DNA from: Peribacillus kribbensis DSM 17871
GTDB lineage: Bacteria > Bacillota > Bacilli > Bacillales > DSM-1321
NCBI RefSeq assembly: GCF_000430765.1
Contig: NZ_KE387238.1
Span: 101,828 to 165,827 of the forward strand
Length of the DNA: 64,000 nucleotides
Direction of reading: 5' to 3'
Part shown: in pieces, positions 50,872 through 58,491 of the stretch
Position numbering within the stretch: the first letter of the stretch is position 1
How the letters are laid out: each line of letters begins with the position of its first letter
Notes under the pieces: generated by a model
Told to the model about the DNA's origin: nothing
The model's input: the letters and a program-made list of their open reading frames with translations, nothing else
The model's database searches: none
Program-made: the position numbers and the translations under genes

Positions 50872-51329
50872 TTCTTACCACCAGCCAACACTTGCAACAG
50901 TTTATCTTCTTCCTTTTGTTTCGATTGAAGATTAATATTGCCTAATTTCGCTCGTGATTGAGGGGATAATGATAACTCATTTGTACATCTAAATAGGTCT
51001 TTAGTGTATTTATCCTTGGCACTCATTAGATTTTTATCTAACAGTTTATCAGCATCTTTATTGATCATTTTTTCAATTTGATTCAAACGATCAATAGCAA
51101 GTGCACACGTAGACAAAATGTATACATCTAGATTCCCCAGTATGTTACTGGCTTCCATTTCCTGAACTATGTATCTAAAAATCTTCTTCTGTCTTGCGTT
51201 CAAATGACTTGGAGGGGAAATGTTATCGGCTGCACCTTTTAATTTCTCCTCAGTTTCTTGTCTGACTTGAACTTCTTCCTTCGTCAGGTTTTTACTCATC
51301 GTTGTAACACTTTTACTAGGTCTCGCCAT
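50868..51329 (-). CDS. Terminase small subunit, P27 family
   Basis: 153 residues: basic N-terminus (MARPSKSVTTMSKN), PPSHLNARQKKIFRYIVQEM, YILSTCALAIDRLNQIEKMI, and a NELSLSPQSRAKLGNIN end, the P27-type pattern. Recognises the packaging site. Follows the HNH gene across a 113-bp gap. Confidence 0.9.
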   Translation of the reverse strand: MARPSKSVTTMSKNLTKEEVQVRQETEEKLKGAADNISPPSHLNARQKKIFRYIVQEMEASNILGNLDVYILSTCALAIDRLNQIEKMINKDADKLLDKNLMSAKDKYTKDLFRCTNELSLSPQSRAKLGNINLQSKQKEEDKLLQVLAGGKK

Positions 51330-51442
51330 TCCCTTTCCACCTCCTTTTCCTGTGCTCGTTCATTTAGGGATAGTTTATCGACCAGAGGCCACTCGTCGAT
51401 GTACAGAACTTTTGAAAAAAGTCAGACTCAAGACCGGGGGGA
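51330..51442 (-). other. Candidate cos region between HNH and terS
   Basis: Contains on the minus strand CCCCCCGGTCTTGAG followed by TTTTTTC. A C-run followed by GGTC directly before terS, with an HNH gene upstream, is common in 3'-overhang cos phages of Firmicutes; the cut itself cannot be read from sequence. Inference. Confidence 0.35.
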
Positions 51443-51835
51443 TTAAAAATTATTTTTTTCTTCTTGCTCCTTGACAATCTCAAATAATTCTTCTCTACTT
51501 ATTTCCCCACGTTCAGCCATGGAATGATGATGAGGACACACGCTGATCAAGCAGCTATCATTCAGTCGTTTACTGTAATCCTCAGCAACAGGAATGATGT
51601 GGTGCACCTGGATATTAGTGAAGTTGTACTTAATACGAGTATCATACAGCTCCCTAATGCATACCTGGCACATGTGTTTGTCTCTATCTTCCCTGATCTG
51701 TTTCCGTTTATTCTGCCATGCTCTAGTCCATCTGAACTTATCAACATGTGTTAGTTTCTTTTCTCTCTTAGGTTTACTTGAACACTGGTGCTGCCTATCG
51801 TGTATGCTGCCACAATAACTACAGCTCTTAAGCAT
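51443..51835 (-). CDS. HNH endonuclease (packaging-associated)
   Basis: 130 residues. Zinc pairs CSYCGS, CQVC and CPHH with the HNH core QVHHIIPVAEDYSKRLNDS and LISVCPHHHSMAE. HNH genes beside terS are needed for cohesive-end cutting in HK97-type phages. First gene of the late operon. Confidence 0.9.
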   Translation of the reverse strand: MLKSCSYCGSIHDRQHQCSSKPKREKKLTHVDKFRWTRAWQNKRKQIREDRDKHMCQVCIRELYDTRIKYNFTNIQVHHIIPVAEDYSKRLNDSCLISVCPHHHSMAERGEISREELFEIVKEQEEKNNF

Positions 51836-51995
51836 TATCCTTCCTTCGTTTCTTAGCTACAGTTTGATTATGCTTTATAACCAACTTATCTAACGCAATA
51901 GACAACCTATCTAATCCATGTCTTACAGCCTCAATACTAACCAATACTTCTGCAGTAGCAATATCGACACTAACTTTAATGTCACTCATCTTCAT
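51828..51995 (-). CDS. Small phage protein, 55 aa
   Basis: Start at 51995 has AGGGAG upstream; the open frame to 52037 lacks a site and overlaps the previous gene. Helical (ATAEVLVSIEAVRHGLDRLS) with a basic end. No family recognised; overlaps the HNH start by 8 bp, so it is co-transcribed with the late genes. Confidence 0.55.
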   Translation of the reverse strand: MKMSDIKVSVDIATAEVLVSIEAVRHGLDRLSIALDKLVIKHNQTVAKKRRKDNA

Positions 51996-51997
51996 AA

Positions 51998-52309
51998 TTA
52001 TTCTCCCTCTCCAATAGTCTTCTGGATTTTTTCGCACTGCTTAATACCTTTAGCTATAAGTGATTGCGTCTCCTCAACTATCTCTTCAAATGTTCTCGGC
52101 TGCTTAGTTTCCTCAATGCAATGATCTATAAGATCTTTAGTTGTTAATCCGAAGTCAGTCATCAAACTACCCATGATTAAATCCTGGTCTTCCTGTTCCA
52201 ATTCCAAATACTTTTCATTGCTGAAAATACTCTTATAATAACCGTGTCCATTTGTAATTGATTCATAAATCTTGTCTCTAACTTGATAAACTAATGCTTC
52301 TTCAAACAT
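51998..52309 (-). CDS. Hypothetical phage protein, 103 aa
   Basis: Acidic helical protein (LELEQEDQDLIMGSLMTDFG, RTFEEIVEETQSLIAKGIKQ). No family recognised. It lies 2 bp from the 55-aa gene and is the probable leader of the late operon, after a terminator. Confidence 0.55.
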   Translation of the reverse strand: MFEEALVYQVRDKIYESITNGHGYYKSIFSNEKYLELEQEDQDLIMGSLMTDFGLTTKDLIDHCIEETKQPRTFEEIVEETQSLIAKGIKQCEKIQKTIGEGE

Positions 52310-52334
52310 CTACTCACTCTCCGATTCCATGGAC

Positions 52335-52366
52335 AAATAAAAAAAAGCCACCTAAATCGGTGACTT
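52335..52366 (-). terminator. Terminator
   Basis: Minus strand AGTCACC pairs with GGTGGCT (one G-U), 6-nt loop, then TTTTTTTT. Follows the 71-aa gene. Confidence 0.8.
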
Positions 52367-52383
52367 CAAATCAATCTATTCAC

Positions 52384-52599
52384 TTACAATATCTTGCCTG
52401 AAATTAATATCCCTACACTGTTACCTACATTTTGATACTGGTTGTGTTTTAAGGAAATATACTTTTCATTCTGAAGCTGATTAGCAACCTCTCTAACAAC
52501 CTCATGTTCGTAATCATTTATCATTCCAAGCACTATAGAAAAATTCTCTCCATCAAAACTCGATACTTTAATTTTATTTAATAAAGTTCTTTTATCCAT
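52384..52599 (-). CDS. Hypothetical phage protein, 71 aa
   Basis: MDKRTLLNKIKVSSFDGENF then YEHEVVREVANQLQNEKYIS; winged-helix-like secondary structure. AGGGGGGA-type site upstream. Not recognised. Ends before a clear terminator. Confidence 0.55.
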   Translation of the reverse strand: MDKRTLLNKIKVSSFDGENFSIVLGMINDYEHEVVREVANQLQNEKYISLKHNQYQNVGNSVGILISGKIL

Positions 52600-52654
52600 A
52601 TTTATCCCCCCTATAAATAACTATTCGGCATTTGTAAATAAATACCTTTATATG

Positions 52655-52674
52655 GGATATATATCCTGTATAAT
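52655..52674 (+). promoter_or_regulatory. Promoter/operator of 72-aa gene
   Basis: TATAAT (52669-52674) is directly preceded by the perfect 12-bp palindrome GGATATATATCC (52655-52666) where a regulator could block RNA polymerase. No good -35 is visible. The palindrome core ATATATAT recurs in the promoter at 56931. Confidence 0.45.
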
Positions 52675-52709
52675 ATAGGTACAGAGTATTACAAGGGGAG
52701 AAAAATAGA

Positions 52710-52928
52710 ATGACAGATCCCAATTCTTATGATGGGAAAATCCTTACTTCGGATTCCGATTTTAATACGAACATGCTTTTTACTATTTTCGTTGATGTTG
52801 AGCATCTTAAAGCTGATGGTCTACTAACTACCGGCCTAATACAAGAATTTAATAAAAGGTATGTCAAAATAAACGATAAGCTATACAAAAGGAACTCCTA
52901 TTTGTTTATTTCCAGACCTGATAAATAA
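52710..52928 (+). CDS. Small phage protein, 72 aa
   Basis: Divergent from the late genes, behind its own promoter and before its own terminator. AAGGGGAG upstream. Sequence MLFTIFVDVEHLKADGLLTT, YVKINDKLYKRNSYLFISRP, not recognised. Single-gene units of this type in a prophage are often lysogenic-conversion genes (inference). Confidence 0.6.
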   Translation: MTDPNSYDGKILTSDSDFNTNMLFTIFVDVEHLKADGLLTTGLIQEFNKRYVKINDKLYKRNSYLFISRPDK

Positions 52929-52953
52929 AAAAGACCTCTAAAAAGAGGTCTTC
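52929..52953. terminator. Bidirectional terminator
   Basis: AGACCTC/GAGGTCT stem over TAAAAA, A-run left, TT right; serves the 72-aa gene. Confidence 0.75.
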
Positions 52954-53019
52954 ACACATTCTCCAATTATGCGCCAATCGGGGAATTATTAACTATATAG
53001 ATATTTATTGGTAATGTCA

Positions 53020-53050
53020 AATAAAAACAAGCCCTCATTGTTGAGAGCTT
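53020..53050 (-). terminator. Terminator after two-segment membrane protein
   Basis: Minus strand AAGCTCTC pairs with GAGGGCTT (one G-U), 6-nt loop, then TTGTTTTTATTT. Confidence 0.7.
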
Positions 53051-53646
53051 TATCGCAACTTTCTTTTTAAAGTCTGTTCTACCTCGTTTACCTTAAGGTA
53101 AGTCGCAGCTTGCATGTCTTGTAATTCATGAAGTTCATCAATACTTTGTTGATGCTTAGTTTCTTCTTCAAACAAATTTATTGCTTCCTTTATGGAGTCG
53201 GCCCTTTTATTTATTCCATAAGATATAAACCTGTCTAACGCTTCATTATATAAATATTCTTGTGGTACTATTGAATCCTTATGTAGATATTGGTTGCTAT
53301 TATTTATTTGTTCTTTAAGGTGCTCAATTCGTACTTTATTTTCACTTAATTTTTTCTCAAGTAAACTCTTATTTATTTTACCTAATCCGTAAATGTATAA
53401 AGAAGTATAAGATATAAAAATAATAGAAGCTACTAGATTTCCTCGTTCACTTATTTTAAGGAGATTTTCTAGACCACCAAGTATAAATGCCCATAATAAT
53501 AAGTTTAGTATCCAATGTAATTTTGGAGGTGATTGAATTTGGTTTAGTTCCTGTTGATCGTTAATTAGTTTGTTTAATTCTTTTTTAGTATTTCTGAGAT
53601 TAATAATAAATATTTCACGTTCCGACTCTGTTTGCAATGTCACCAC
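53050..53646 (-). CDS. Coiled-coil protein with two membrane segments
   Basis: 198 residues (GTG at 53646; AAGGAG upstream allows also a TTG at 53637). Coiled coil (about 8-38), two membrane helices (about 44-60 and 73-90), second coiled coil (about 92-120), polar helical tail with TPR-like bits (about 120-195). Not recognised. This build, helix bundle plus two membrane segments, is like 2TM effector or exclusion proteins. Own terminator, so a likely accessory (moron) gene; role inferred only. Confidence 0.6.
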   Translation of the reverse strand: MVTLQTESEREIFIINLRNTKKELNKLINDQQELNQIQSPPKLHWILNLLLWAFILGGLENLLKISERGNLVASIIFISYTSLYIYGLGKINKSLLEKKLSENKVRIEHLKEQINNSNQYLHKDSIVPQEYLYNEALDRFISYGINKRADSIKEAINLFEEETKHQQSIDELHELQDMQAATYLKVNEVEQTLKRKLR

Positions 53647-53715
53647 TCCTTATCAGTAAGTCAATTCTACTAATTAAGGATATTATTGTAAATAGGTGAT
53701 GGAGTAATAACAATA

Positions 53716-53742
53716 TAAAAAGCTCTCGAATTAATCGAGAAC
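53716..53742 (-). terminator. Terminator after zinc-ribbon gene
   Basis: Minus strand TCTCGA pairs with TCGAGA, 5-nt loop, GC then TTTTTATA. Confidence 0.7.
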
Positions 53743-53759
53743 CTGGGTATTATAATTTT

Positions 53760-54053
53760 TTATTCGTCGGCCTTCCAAAGTGTATAATGACTTCTTGTCT
53801 TGCTTTTTGCTCCGCATTCAGGACATTTAACAATTATTTCTATATTTGCTGCGTGAGCTTTCCCGTTATTAGCTGGGAAAGTTTCATAAGCTACTACATC
53901 ATCAGTGATTACTCTGTCCTCAAATACCCTTGCAACTGTTTCCAGGTTTCTTTTCCCCTTAACAATGGCAACATATTTAATCTCATTCTTACAAATCAAG
54001 CACTTAGTTTCACTTTTTACGATTTCATCATGTAGCGTTGATAATTTTTCCAT
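53760..54053 (-). CDS. Zinc-ribbon phage protein, 97 aa
   Basis: Start at 54053 (AGGAGGG 7 nt upstream). CLIC (near 18) and CPEC (near 77) form a zinc ribbon around a beta core (IKYVAIVKGKRNLETVARVF). DNA or RNA binding is likely. Single gene between two terminators; family not recognised. Confidence 0.6.
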   Translation of the reverse strand: MEKLSTLHDEIVKSETKCLICKNEIKYVAIVKGKRNLETVARVFEDRVITDDVVAYETFPANNGKAHAANIEIIVKCPECGAKSKTRSHYTLWKADE

Positions 54054-54154
54054 AATCAACCCTCCTTTCCTCTAACAAGTTCACCATCAGAGGAAGAAAG
54101 TCCTGCAAAATGTAAAATTATGTATTAAACTGATACCGCTTATATTCCACTGTA

Positions 54155-54679
54155 TTAATCTACAACTATATTTTTATTTGAATAACCAAGTACTGTATAC
54201 TGAATCGTTTGCCATACGCAACCAAATTCTTCGGCCATAGCCTTATAGAAGTCAATCTTCCTACCCGTCCATAAACCAAAAGCTTCTTTAATAAATTGTA
54301 CATCCTCTTTTTTCAACCTTTTACTTTCTTTCCTGTCATAGATGTTTTCGTGATTCTTTTTCTTAGTAACTAATTTTAGATTGGCAAAACAATTATCATG
54401 CTTTATTCTGTTACGATGATCAACCTGCAAATTCTTAGCTTTCCACCAGCTTATTGGAAACTCAATCGCAGCAGACATTACAGCACAATGTACTCCCACT
54501 GGACTACTTTCTCCTTGATCATCAACTAGCCAATTATAGACATACCCTATGTCATTTGGTTTTGAATTTAACCACTTACCTAGTTTTTTACTATAAATAT
54601 GACCTTTTTCAATATCTGCTAAATAATTACTATATCCTGGTATTTCTTTAATTGTATCGTTTGCTTCTACTTCTTCCAT
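54155..54679 (-). CDS. NUMOD4-HNH homing endonuclease
   Basis: 174 residues. N-terminal NUMOD4 module (IPGYSNYLADIEKGHIYSKK, about 13-32), HNH core (VDHRNRIKHDNCFANLKLVT, about 86-105), then KKNHENIYDR and a C-terminal DNA-binding helix (about 125-165). Free-standing homing endonuclease of the I-HmuI/SPO1 type. No group I intron could be identified here. GGAGGG precedes the start. The non-coding structured region lies directly upstream. Confidence 0.88.
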   Translation of the reverse strand: MEEVEANDTIKEIPGYSNYLADIEKGHIYSKKLGKWLNSKPNDIGYVYNWLVDDQGESSPVGVHCAVMSAAIEFPISWWKAKNLQVDHRNRIKHDNCFANLKLVTKKKNHENIYDRKESKRLKKEDVQFIKEAFGLWTGRKIDFYKAMAEEFGCVWQTIQYTVLGYSNKNIVVD

Positions 54680-54699
54680 TTATAAACCCTCCAATAATT

Positions 54700-54905
54700 T
54701 TTTCTCGGTGCAAGCAAAAAAGACCCTTCAACCTTTTTCAAGATGGGTCTCTCTTCTTGCATCATCTAAACTATGGGAGTGGGTGCTTCACAGCATTCCT
54801 TTTCTAATCTCCAGGAAATGTCCACCACTGAGGGAGAGGACAGCGTGGACATTTCATCCAAATTAGAAATAAAAAAGACACCAGCACAATAAACTGATGT
54901 CTTAA
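54700..54905 (-). ncRNA. Structured non-coding block upstream of homing endonuclease
   Basis: On the minus strand three stable hairpins follow each other: AAGACATCAG/CTGGTGTCTT (near 54903-54872) with TTTTTTATT; perfect AAATGTCCAC/GTGGACATTT (54864-54826); and AGACCC/GGGTCT enclosed in a GCAAG/CTTGC outer stem (near 54763-54705) with TTTTTTGC. The first and third look like terminators; the transcript between them, about 150 nt, could be a separate small RNA or leader. No protein is coded. Inference from structure only. Confidence 0.45.
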
Positions 54906-54959
54906 TTTACTTATTATTATAATTTTGAGAGGGAGATATTTGCCCTTTCACTTGTACAC

Positions 54960-55700
54960 TAGCTTTTATTTCCTTTAAAGGTCAGTATTGTGATTGACCA
55001 CAAACCCCTTCAAATCAACGTTAATACTAATTTATTTGATTAAGTTGAATAAGAAATTCTTTTATATCAAGGGTTTAAGCCTATTCAGATTCGCTAACTC
55101 TTCCTTTACAGACGATTAAGAAATTTACATTCTCTCCATAAGTACAAAATTTTTAAAAACCGAAAAAAGTCAATGGTATCAATGGTTTTACCGTTTTTCT
55201 ATTTGCTAACTTTTTTTCTTCTTTTATCCGTGGTTAGCTTCACTTTTCTTAATCACTAACTACAGTAGGGGCCGGAGCAATTTTTAAACTGTCTTAAATT
55301 AACGGAAGGCAAGTTAGCACTACTGATCCTATAGACTTTCATGCGGCAAACATTAAGCCGGCTTTTGCGCTATAACTTCTCCTTCCTATTGGACACCTTT
55401 TAAACCCAATGGTATCAAGGGTTTGAGCCGTTTTTCGTTACATTTTTTAATCATTTTTTGCCTTTTTTATTTTTCTTCCTTTAAAGACGATTATCTCCTA
55501 ATTATGTATAAGCCTTGTTAATCCTTACTCCCCAAAGGGTTTGAGCCACCTTCTGTTTATTTATTTTCGTTCACTCATCGTAACTCAGCGTGACTGCCCC
55601 TTCCTATTAAACACAGATTAAACCCAGTCGTACCAGAGGTATAAGGCACTTTTTTGTTCCTTTTTTACCCGTTTTTCATCTATCACTTGTATACTTTATT
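54960..55700. other. Iteron-like repeat cluster, candidate phage replication origin
   Basis: Long non-coding, pyrimidine-rich region. A degenerate repeat, near GGTATCAAGGGTTTGAGCCG, occurs near 55066 (ATATCAAGGGTTTAAGCC), 55174, 55410, 55533 and 55630. Another short repeat, TTCCTTTAAAGACGATTA, occurs near 55102 and 55476. The block lies directly downstream of a replication initiator-like gene. Spaced direct repeats next to an initiator are the usual form of a theta-type origin. Confidence 0.5.
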
Positions 55701-55913
55701 TATAATAAAGATGGGAATCGACAGCAGTCCTTCAATAAACTAAAACGAATAAGTTACATTTTCGTCCTATACTTAATATAAGATTAGATATTAATTATTA
55801 AGTAATTTATAAAATTAATTAATAAAAAGGTTAATTATAAACTGACATATAATATAATCGATAATCACTCTATATTATATGTAGGCCAGATTTATAACTT
55901 ATTCAGATTCCAG
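55701..55913. other. A+T-rich non-coding segment by initiator gene
   Basis: Very A+T rich (many TAATTAATTAA-type runs), no coding frame. Could be the DNA-unwinding element of the candidate origin; nothing more can be supported. Confidence 0.35.
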
Positions 55914-56846
55914 TTAATACGGCAACATTTCCAGCGGAACATCGGCCCAATCCTTCCTGGTTTCTTTCCATTTCACCTCTTGCATCTTAAAGTATTGTTT
56001 AATCTCTAACCGTTGGATTTTTTCGTATGGTACAGGTTGATCTGTAAATAAATCAATATCATTCGCTATGTATGAATTAGCTTTCCTTTTCCCATCCTCC
56101 AAAACTAAGCAGAAGAAGTCCTGATTGTGTATTCCTTCAATAACACTATATTGTCTTAACATTGATAAAGAGTCCTTCATAGTTGTAGATGGTATACCAG
56201 TTAATACAGCTAATTCTTGCATGGAGCAATCGAACTTACCATTATGCTGCTGGTTTTTCATTTTTATAAAACTGTATAAATAAAATCCTGTACAGCCAAT
56301 ATCCTTATTACTCATACAAAATAGAAAGACTTCAAATGGAATCATATGAGTGTTATGGAATTCATAAAACGTTCCATCCATAACCTCATTGTCATACCGG
56401 TAAAATGCTTTAACAGGAAATTTTATAGAATATTTCCTACTAAGGTTCTTAGTGATAATTAGTTGAACATCCTCTTCCATTTCACTGAGCATTGTGAACT
56501 CTAAACCGTTATCATCATCAAACTGCCAGGATAGAGGAATGTCTTTTACTGTTTCGGTGTACCCTAACTCGTCTAGAAGTCCATCCTTCTTACAGAGATA
56601 ATCAATCCCTTTTGTTTCAGAGTTGTATCCCAGGATTTTCTTTATCTTCTTATTATCAATTGTATGACTGCCAAACTTAGCGTGACGATACAACCAATTA
56701 ATCAGGTAATAATAAGAATAAGCCACTGGGATATGTATTTTTTTATGTATGCTATTCTGTAAATCTTGAAAAATTTCATTAGGTATAAACACCTTAGATT
56801 CTTTCTGATCATATTGAATCAAAGTTACAATTTCTTCGTAGGTCAT
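55914..56846 (-). CDS. Replication initiator-like winged-helix protein
   Basis: 310 residues, two winged-helix-like units: about 5-120 (PVAYSYYYLINWLYRHAKFG, KKIKKILGYNSETKGIDYLC) and about 170-260 (IPFEVFLFCMSNKDIGCTGF, SMQELAVLTGIPSTTMKDSL with a helix-turn-helix). This tandem layout and the neighbouring iteron-like region suggest an initiator such as plasmid or phage Rep/DnaD-type proteins. No phage helicase, primase or SSB is in the prophage, so this would recruit host DnaB (inference). GGGGGAG precedes ATG. Confidence 0.6.
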   Translation of the reverse strand: MTYEEIVTLIQYDQKESKVFIPNEIFQDLQNSIHKKIHIPVAYSYYYLINWLYRHAKFGSHTIDNKKIKKILGYNSETKGIDYLCKKDGLLDELGYTETVKDIPLSWQFDDDNGLEFTMLSEMEEDVQLIITKNLSRKYSIKFPVKAFYRYDNEVMDGTFYEFHNTHMIPFEVFLFCMSNKDIGCTGFYLYSFIKMKNQQHNGKFDCSMQELAVLTGIPSTTMKDSLSMLRQYSVIEGIHNQDFFCLVLEDGKRKANSYIANDIDLFTDQPVPYEKIQRLEIKQYFKMQEVKWKETRKDWADVPLEMLPY

Positions 56847-56930
56847 AAATAAATTTTTCTCCCCCTATTCTTTACTTTCAAACTTTTGCTATATTGTAAA
56901 CATAATCAATATATTGTATCTATTAAGTAG

Positions 56931-56959
56931 TTGACACACTATATATAGTTTGGTAGACT
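56931..56959 (+). promoter_or_regulatory. Promoter with palindromic spacer, rightward early
   Basis: TTGACA (56931-56936), 17 nt, TAGACT (56954-56959). The spacer holds the perfect palindrome ACTATATATAGT (56938-56949). It drives the small basic protein gene and is divergent from the initiator gene. Confidence 0.65.
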
Positions 56960-57001
56960 TATCCATACGAAAGCATTTTCTGAAAAAGGAGTACAAATCC
57001 C

Positions 57002-57148
57002 ATGCCTAAAAAAACTAGTTCACAAAAGACCACAAGTAAGAGCGTTGCGTCTGTTGCTTCTAAAATTTTACGTGATGGAAGATCAAGTTCTAGTTCTAAA
57101 AAAGTTGCTGGTTCTGCATTAGCTCAAGCAAGGGCTAAGAGAAAATAA
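57002..57148 (+). CDS. Small basic phage protein, 48 aa
   Basis: Lys/Ser-rich: MPKKTSSQKTTSKSVASVAS, then KKVAGSALAQARAKRK; short basic proteins of this type are common in Bacillus and Listeria phages. AAGGAG 10 nt before ATG, good promoter, good terminator: a compact transcription unit. Nucleic-acid binding is likely; exact function unknown. Confidence 0.75.
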   Translation: MPKKTSSQKTTSKSVASVASKILRDGRSSSSSKKVAGSALAQARAKRK

Positions 57149-57153
57149 ATTAT

Positions 57154-57192
57154 TTCATCAAGGACTAGGAAACAATCCGAGTCCTTTTTATA
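57154..57192 (+). terminator. Terminator of small basic gene
   Basis: AAGGACT/AGTCCTT stem, then TTTATATT. Confidence 0.7.
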
Positions 57193-57346
57193 TTGTTTCT
57201 CGTAATTTTCGTGTTGTTAAATTAACAAACTGCACTTAGTATCCATCATTCTAAGTACAGAGGTCTCTAACAACATTTTTCTAAGGAGCGTATAGATAAG
57301 ATTAAAAATGCAAATGTTACTTTTAGTGCAAATGGAGGTGTTTCTC
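57193..57346 (+). other. Early intergenic region with palindromes
   Basis: Holds a perfect 15-bp palindrome TTGTTAAATTAACAA (57214-57228) and a hairpin ACTTAG/CTAAGT. Possible operator upstream of the 98-aa gene. Confidence 0.35.
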
Positions 57347-57643
57347 ATGGATGGAATGAGATTACGACTGGAAATAAAAAACTTGTATCTAAAAGTCGGT
57401 AATGTTACTCGTGAAAATGAAAGTTATGTATTGATGACAGCGCACGATAATTCAAATAATGAAATTGTTTTAGAACTTACCCATGAACAAGCAGGATGGT
57501 TAGAAGATCAATTTTACAATGCTAACCGCAGATGGGAAGAGCGAAATTCAACCCATTCAGTAATACAACCTAATGTGCAACCAGGTATAAATGATGATCC
57601 TAATCAGTACCAAGGGACTCAGTACCATAGGTATCAAGAATAG
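57347..57643 (+). CDS. Hypothetical phage protein, 98 aa
   Basis: Start at 57347 has GGAGG 8 nt upstream; the frame is open to 57308. LRLEIKNLYLKVGNVTREN and HDNSNNEIVLELTHEQAGWL are a small beta-alpha domain with a Gln/Asn/Pro-rich tail. Not recognised. Rightward single-gene unit with terminator. Confidence 0.6.
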   Translation: MDGMRLRLEIKNLYLKVGNVTRENESYVLMTAHDNSNNEIVLELTHEQAGWLEDQFYNANRRWEERNSTHSVIQPNVQPGINDDPNQYQGTQYHRYQE

Positions 57644-57668
57644 GCTCAATTCTTGGTGATAATGCCTG

Positions 57669-57697
57669 CACTCCTTGATTTCCAGGGAGTGTTTTTA
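57669..57697 (+). terminator. Terminator of 98-aa gene
   Basis: CACTCC/GGGAGTG stem, 10-nt loop, TTTTT. Confidence 0.75.
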
Positions 57698-57730
57698 GAT
57701 TATGGAGAAGTGTATACAAATTCCAACGGA

Positions 57731-58039
57731 TTACTTTAAGTCATCCATCAACTGTTCAACATCTACTAGGTAAGCATCGGACTTCTTTCTATCTAAGAAG
57801 GTTAGAAACTGAGCCTTCAATCCACTTTCTTCGACAAAGTCCTTGATTAGAGTTGAGTATTCATCATTCAATCCTTCATTGATTACAACACCTTGGGAAA
57901 ACTTAATGGATACTTCATCAAGTTTCTTATACACTGCATCCAATTCCTGTGTGAGATCAGCTACAGCATTATCCACCACTAACTCCCCTGCTGCCTTTTT
58001 ACGTTTCTCTACGGCCTTTCCAAAACTTACAACTGTCAT
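57731..58039 (-). CDS. Hypothetical phage protein, 102 aa
   Basis: Acidic helical protein; coiled coil about 25-50 (LTQELDAVYKKLDEVSIKFS). AAAGGGGAG precedes the ATG. No family recognised. In the region of small early genes, with the 33-aa gene directly upstream. Confidence 0.55.
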   Translation of the reverse strand: MTVVSFGKAVEKRKKAAGELVVDNAVADLTQELDAVYKKLDEVSIKFSQGVVINEGLNDEYSTLIKDFVEESGLKAQFLTFLDRKKSDAYLVDVEQLMDDLK

Positions 58040-58126
58040 ATGCTATCTCTCCCCTTTATTTATTGTCCAATAACTGCAGTACCAGTGAAGCAATTTAAGG
58101 CATCACCCCTTTCAATGGATACTAAT

Positions 58127-58228
58127 TTATTTTGCTTTCCCTAACTGCTTAATCTTTATAGGCCGGCCATAATACTCGATGTATTCTTTCCTAAGTTTCC
58201 ACTCCAACAGATTAATTACATTATTCAC
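58127..58228 (-). CDS. Small ORF, 33 aa
   Basis: GTG start with AGAGAGG 5-6 nt upstream; basic and helical (NNVINLLEWKLRKEYIEYYG, then RPIKIKQLGKAK). Too short for ordinary calling but with coding look and a good ribosome site. Small basic proteins of this kind are common in Bacillus phages. Role unknown. Confidence 0.5.
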   Translation of the reverse strand: MNNVINLLEWKLRKEYIEYYGRPIKIKQLGKAK

Positions 58229-58267
58229 TGAAGCACCTCTCTTCGATAAAATAAATTAACAAAAGTG

Positions 58268-58314
58268 TTGACAGTGTTCTAATCTTGTATATAATTAGAT
58301 TTAGATACAAGATT
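58268..58314 (+). promoter_or_regulatory. Strong promoter with inverted-repeat operator
   Basis: Perfect consensus TTGACA (58268-58273), 16 nt, TATAAT (58290-58295). The box is flanked by a perfect 10-bp inverted repeat, AATCTTGTAT (58281-58290) and ATACAAGATT (58305-58314), a repressor operator type. Drives rightward transcription with no coding gene ahead. Confidence 0.75.
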
Positions 58315-58425
58315 AACATCATTCCATATTATTCTGAAAAAATAGTATATAGGATACAAAAAGAAGACGTTTAAAAGCAGAAGGTGCTTAACGTCTATTT
58401 GGCATATATTTTGTATCGGTCTTTT
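58302..58425 (+). ncRNA. Candidate structured small RNA
   Basis: Starting from the promoter at 58268, no ATG-led frame follows. The RNA folds with an outer stem GATACAAAA (58353-58361)/TTTTGTATC (58409-58417) and an inner stem AGACGTT (58365-58371)/AACGTCT (58390-58396) extended by AAGCA/TGCTT with a GAAGG loop; TTTTTAAT follows at 58421. A stronger hairpin terminator lies at 58492. No homologous RNA family is recognised. Confidence 0.5.
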
Positions 58426-58491
58426 TAATATACCATTTACTTCCTGCCATAACAATACGTTTTATTAATTTATTTTATTTAAATTTGTCGA

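Noticed and set aside
51330-51442. Exact cos cut site
   Set aside because: The C-run before terS is suggestive, but cut positions cannot be derived from sequence alone.
54155-54905. Group I intron with its homing endonuclease
   Set aside because: The region does not interrupt a gene and no P-Q-R-S core pairing could be recognised.
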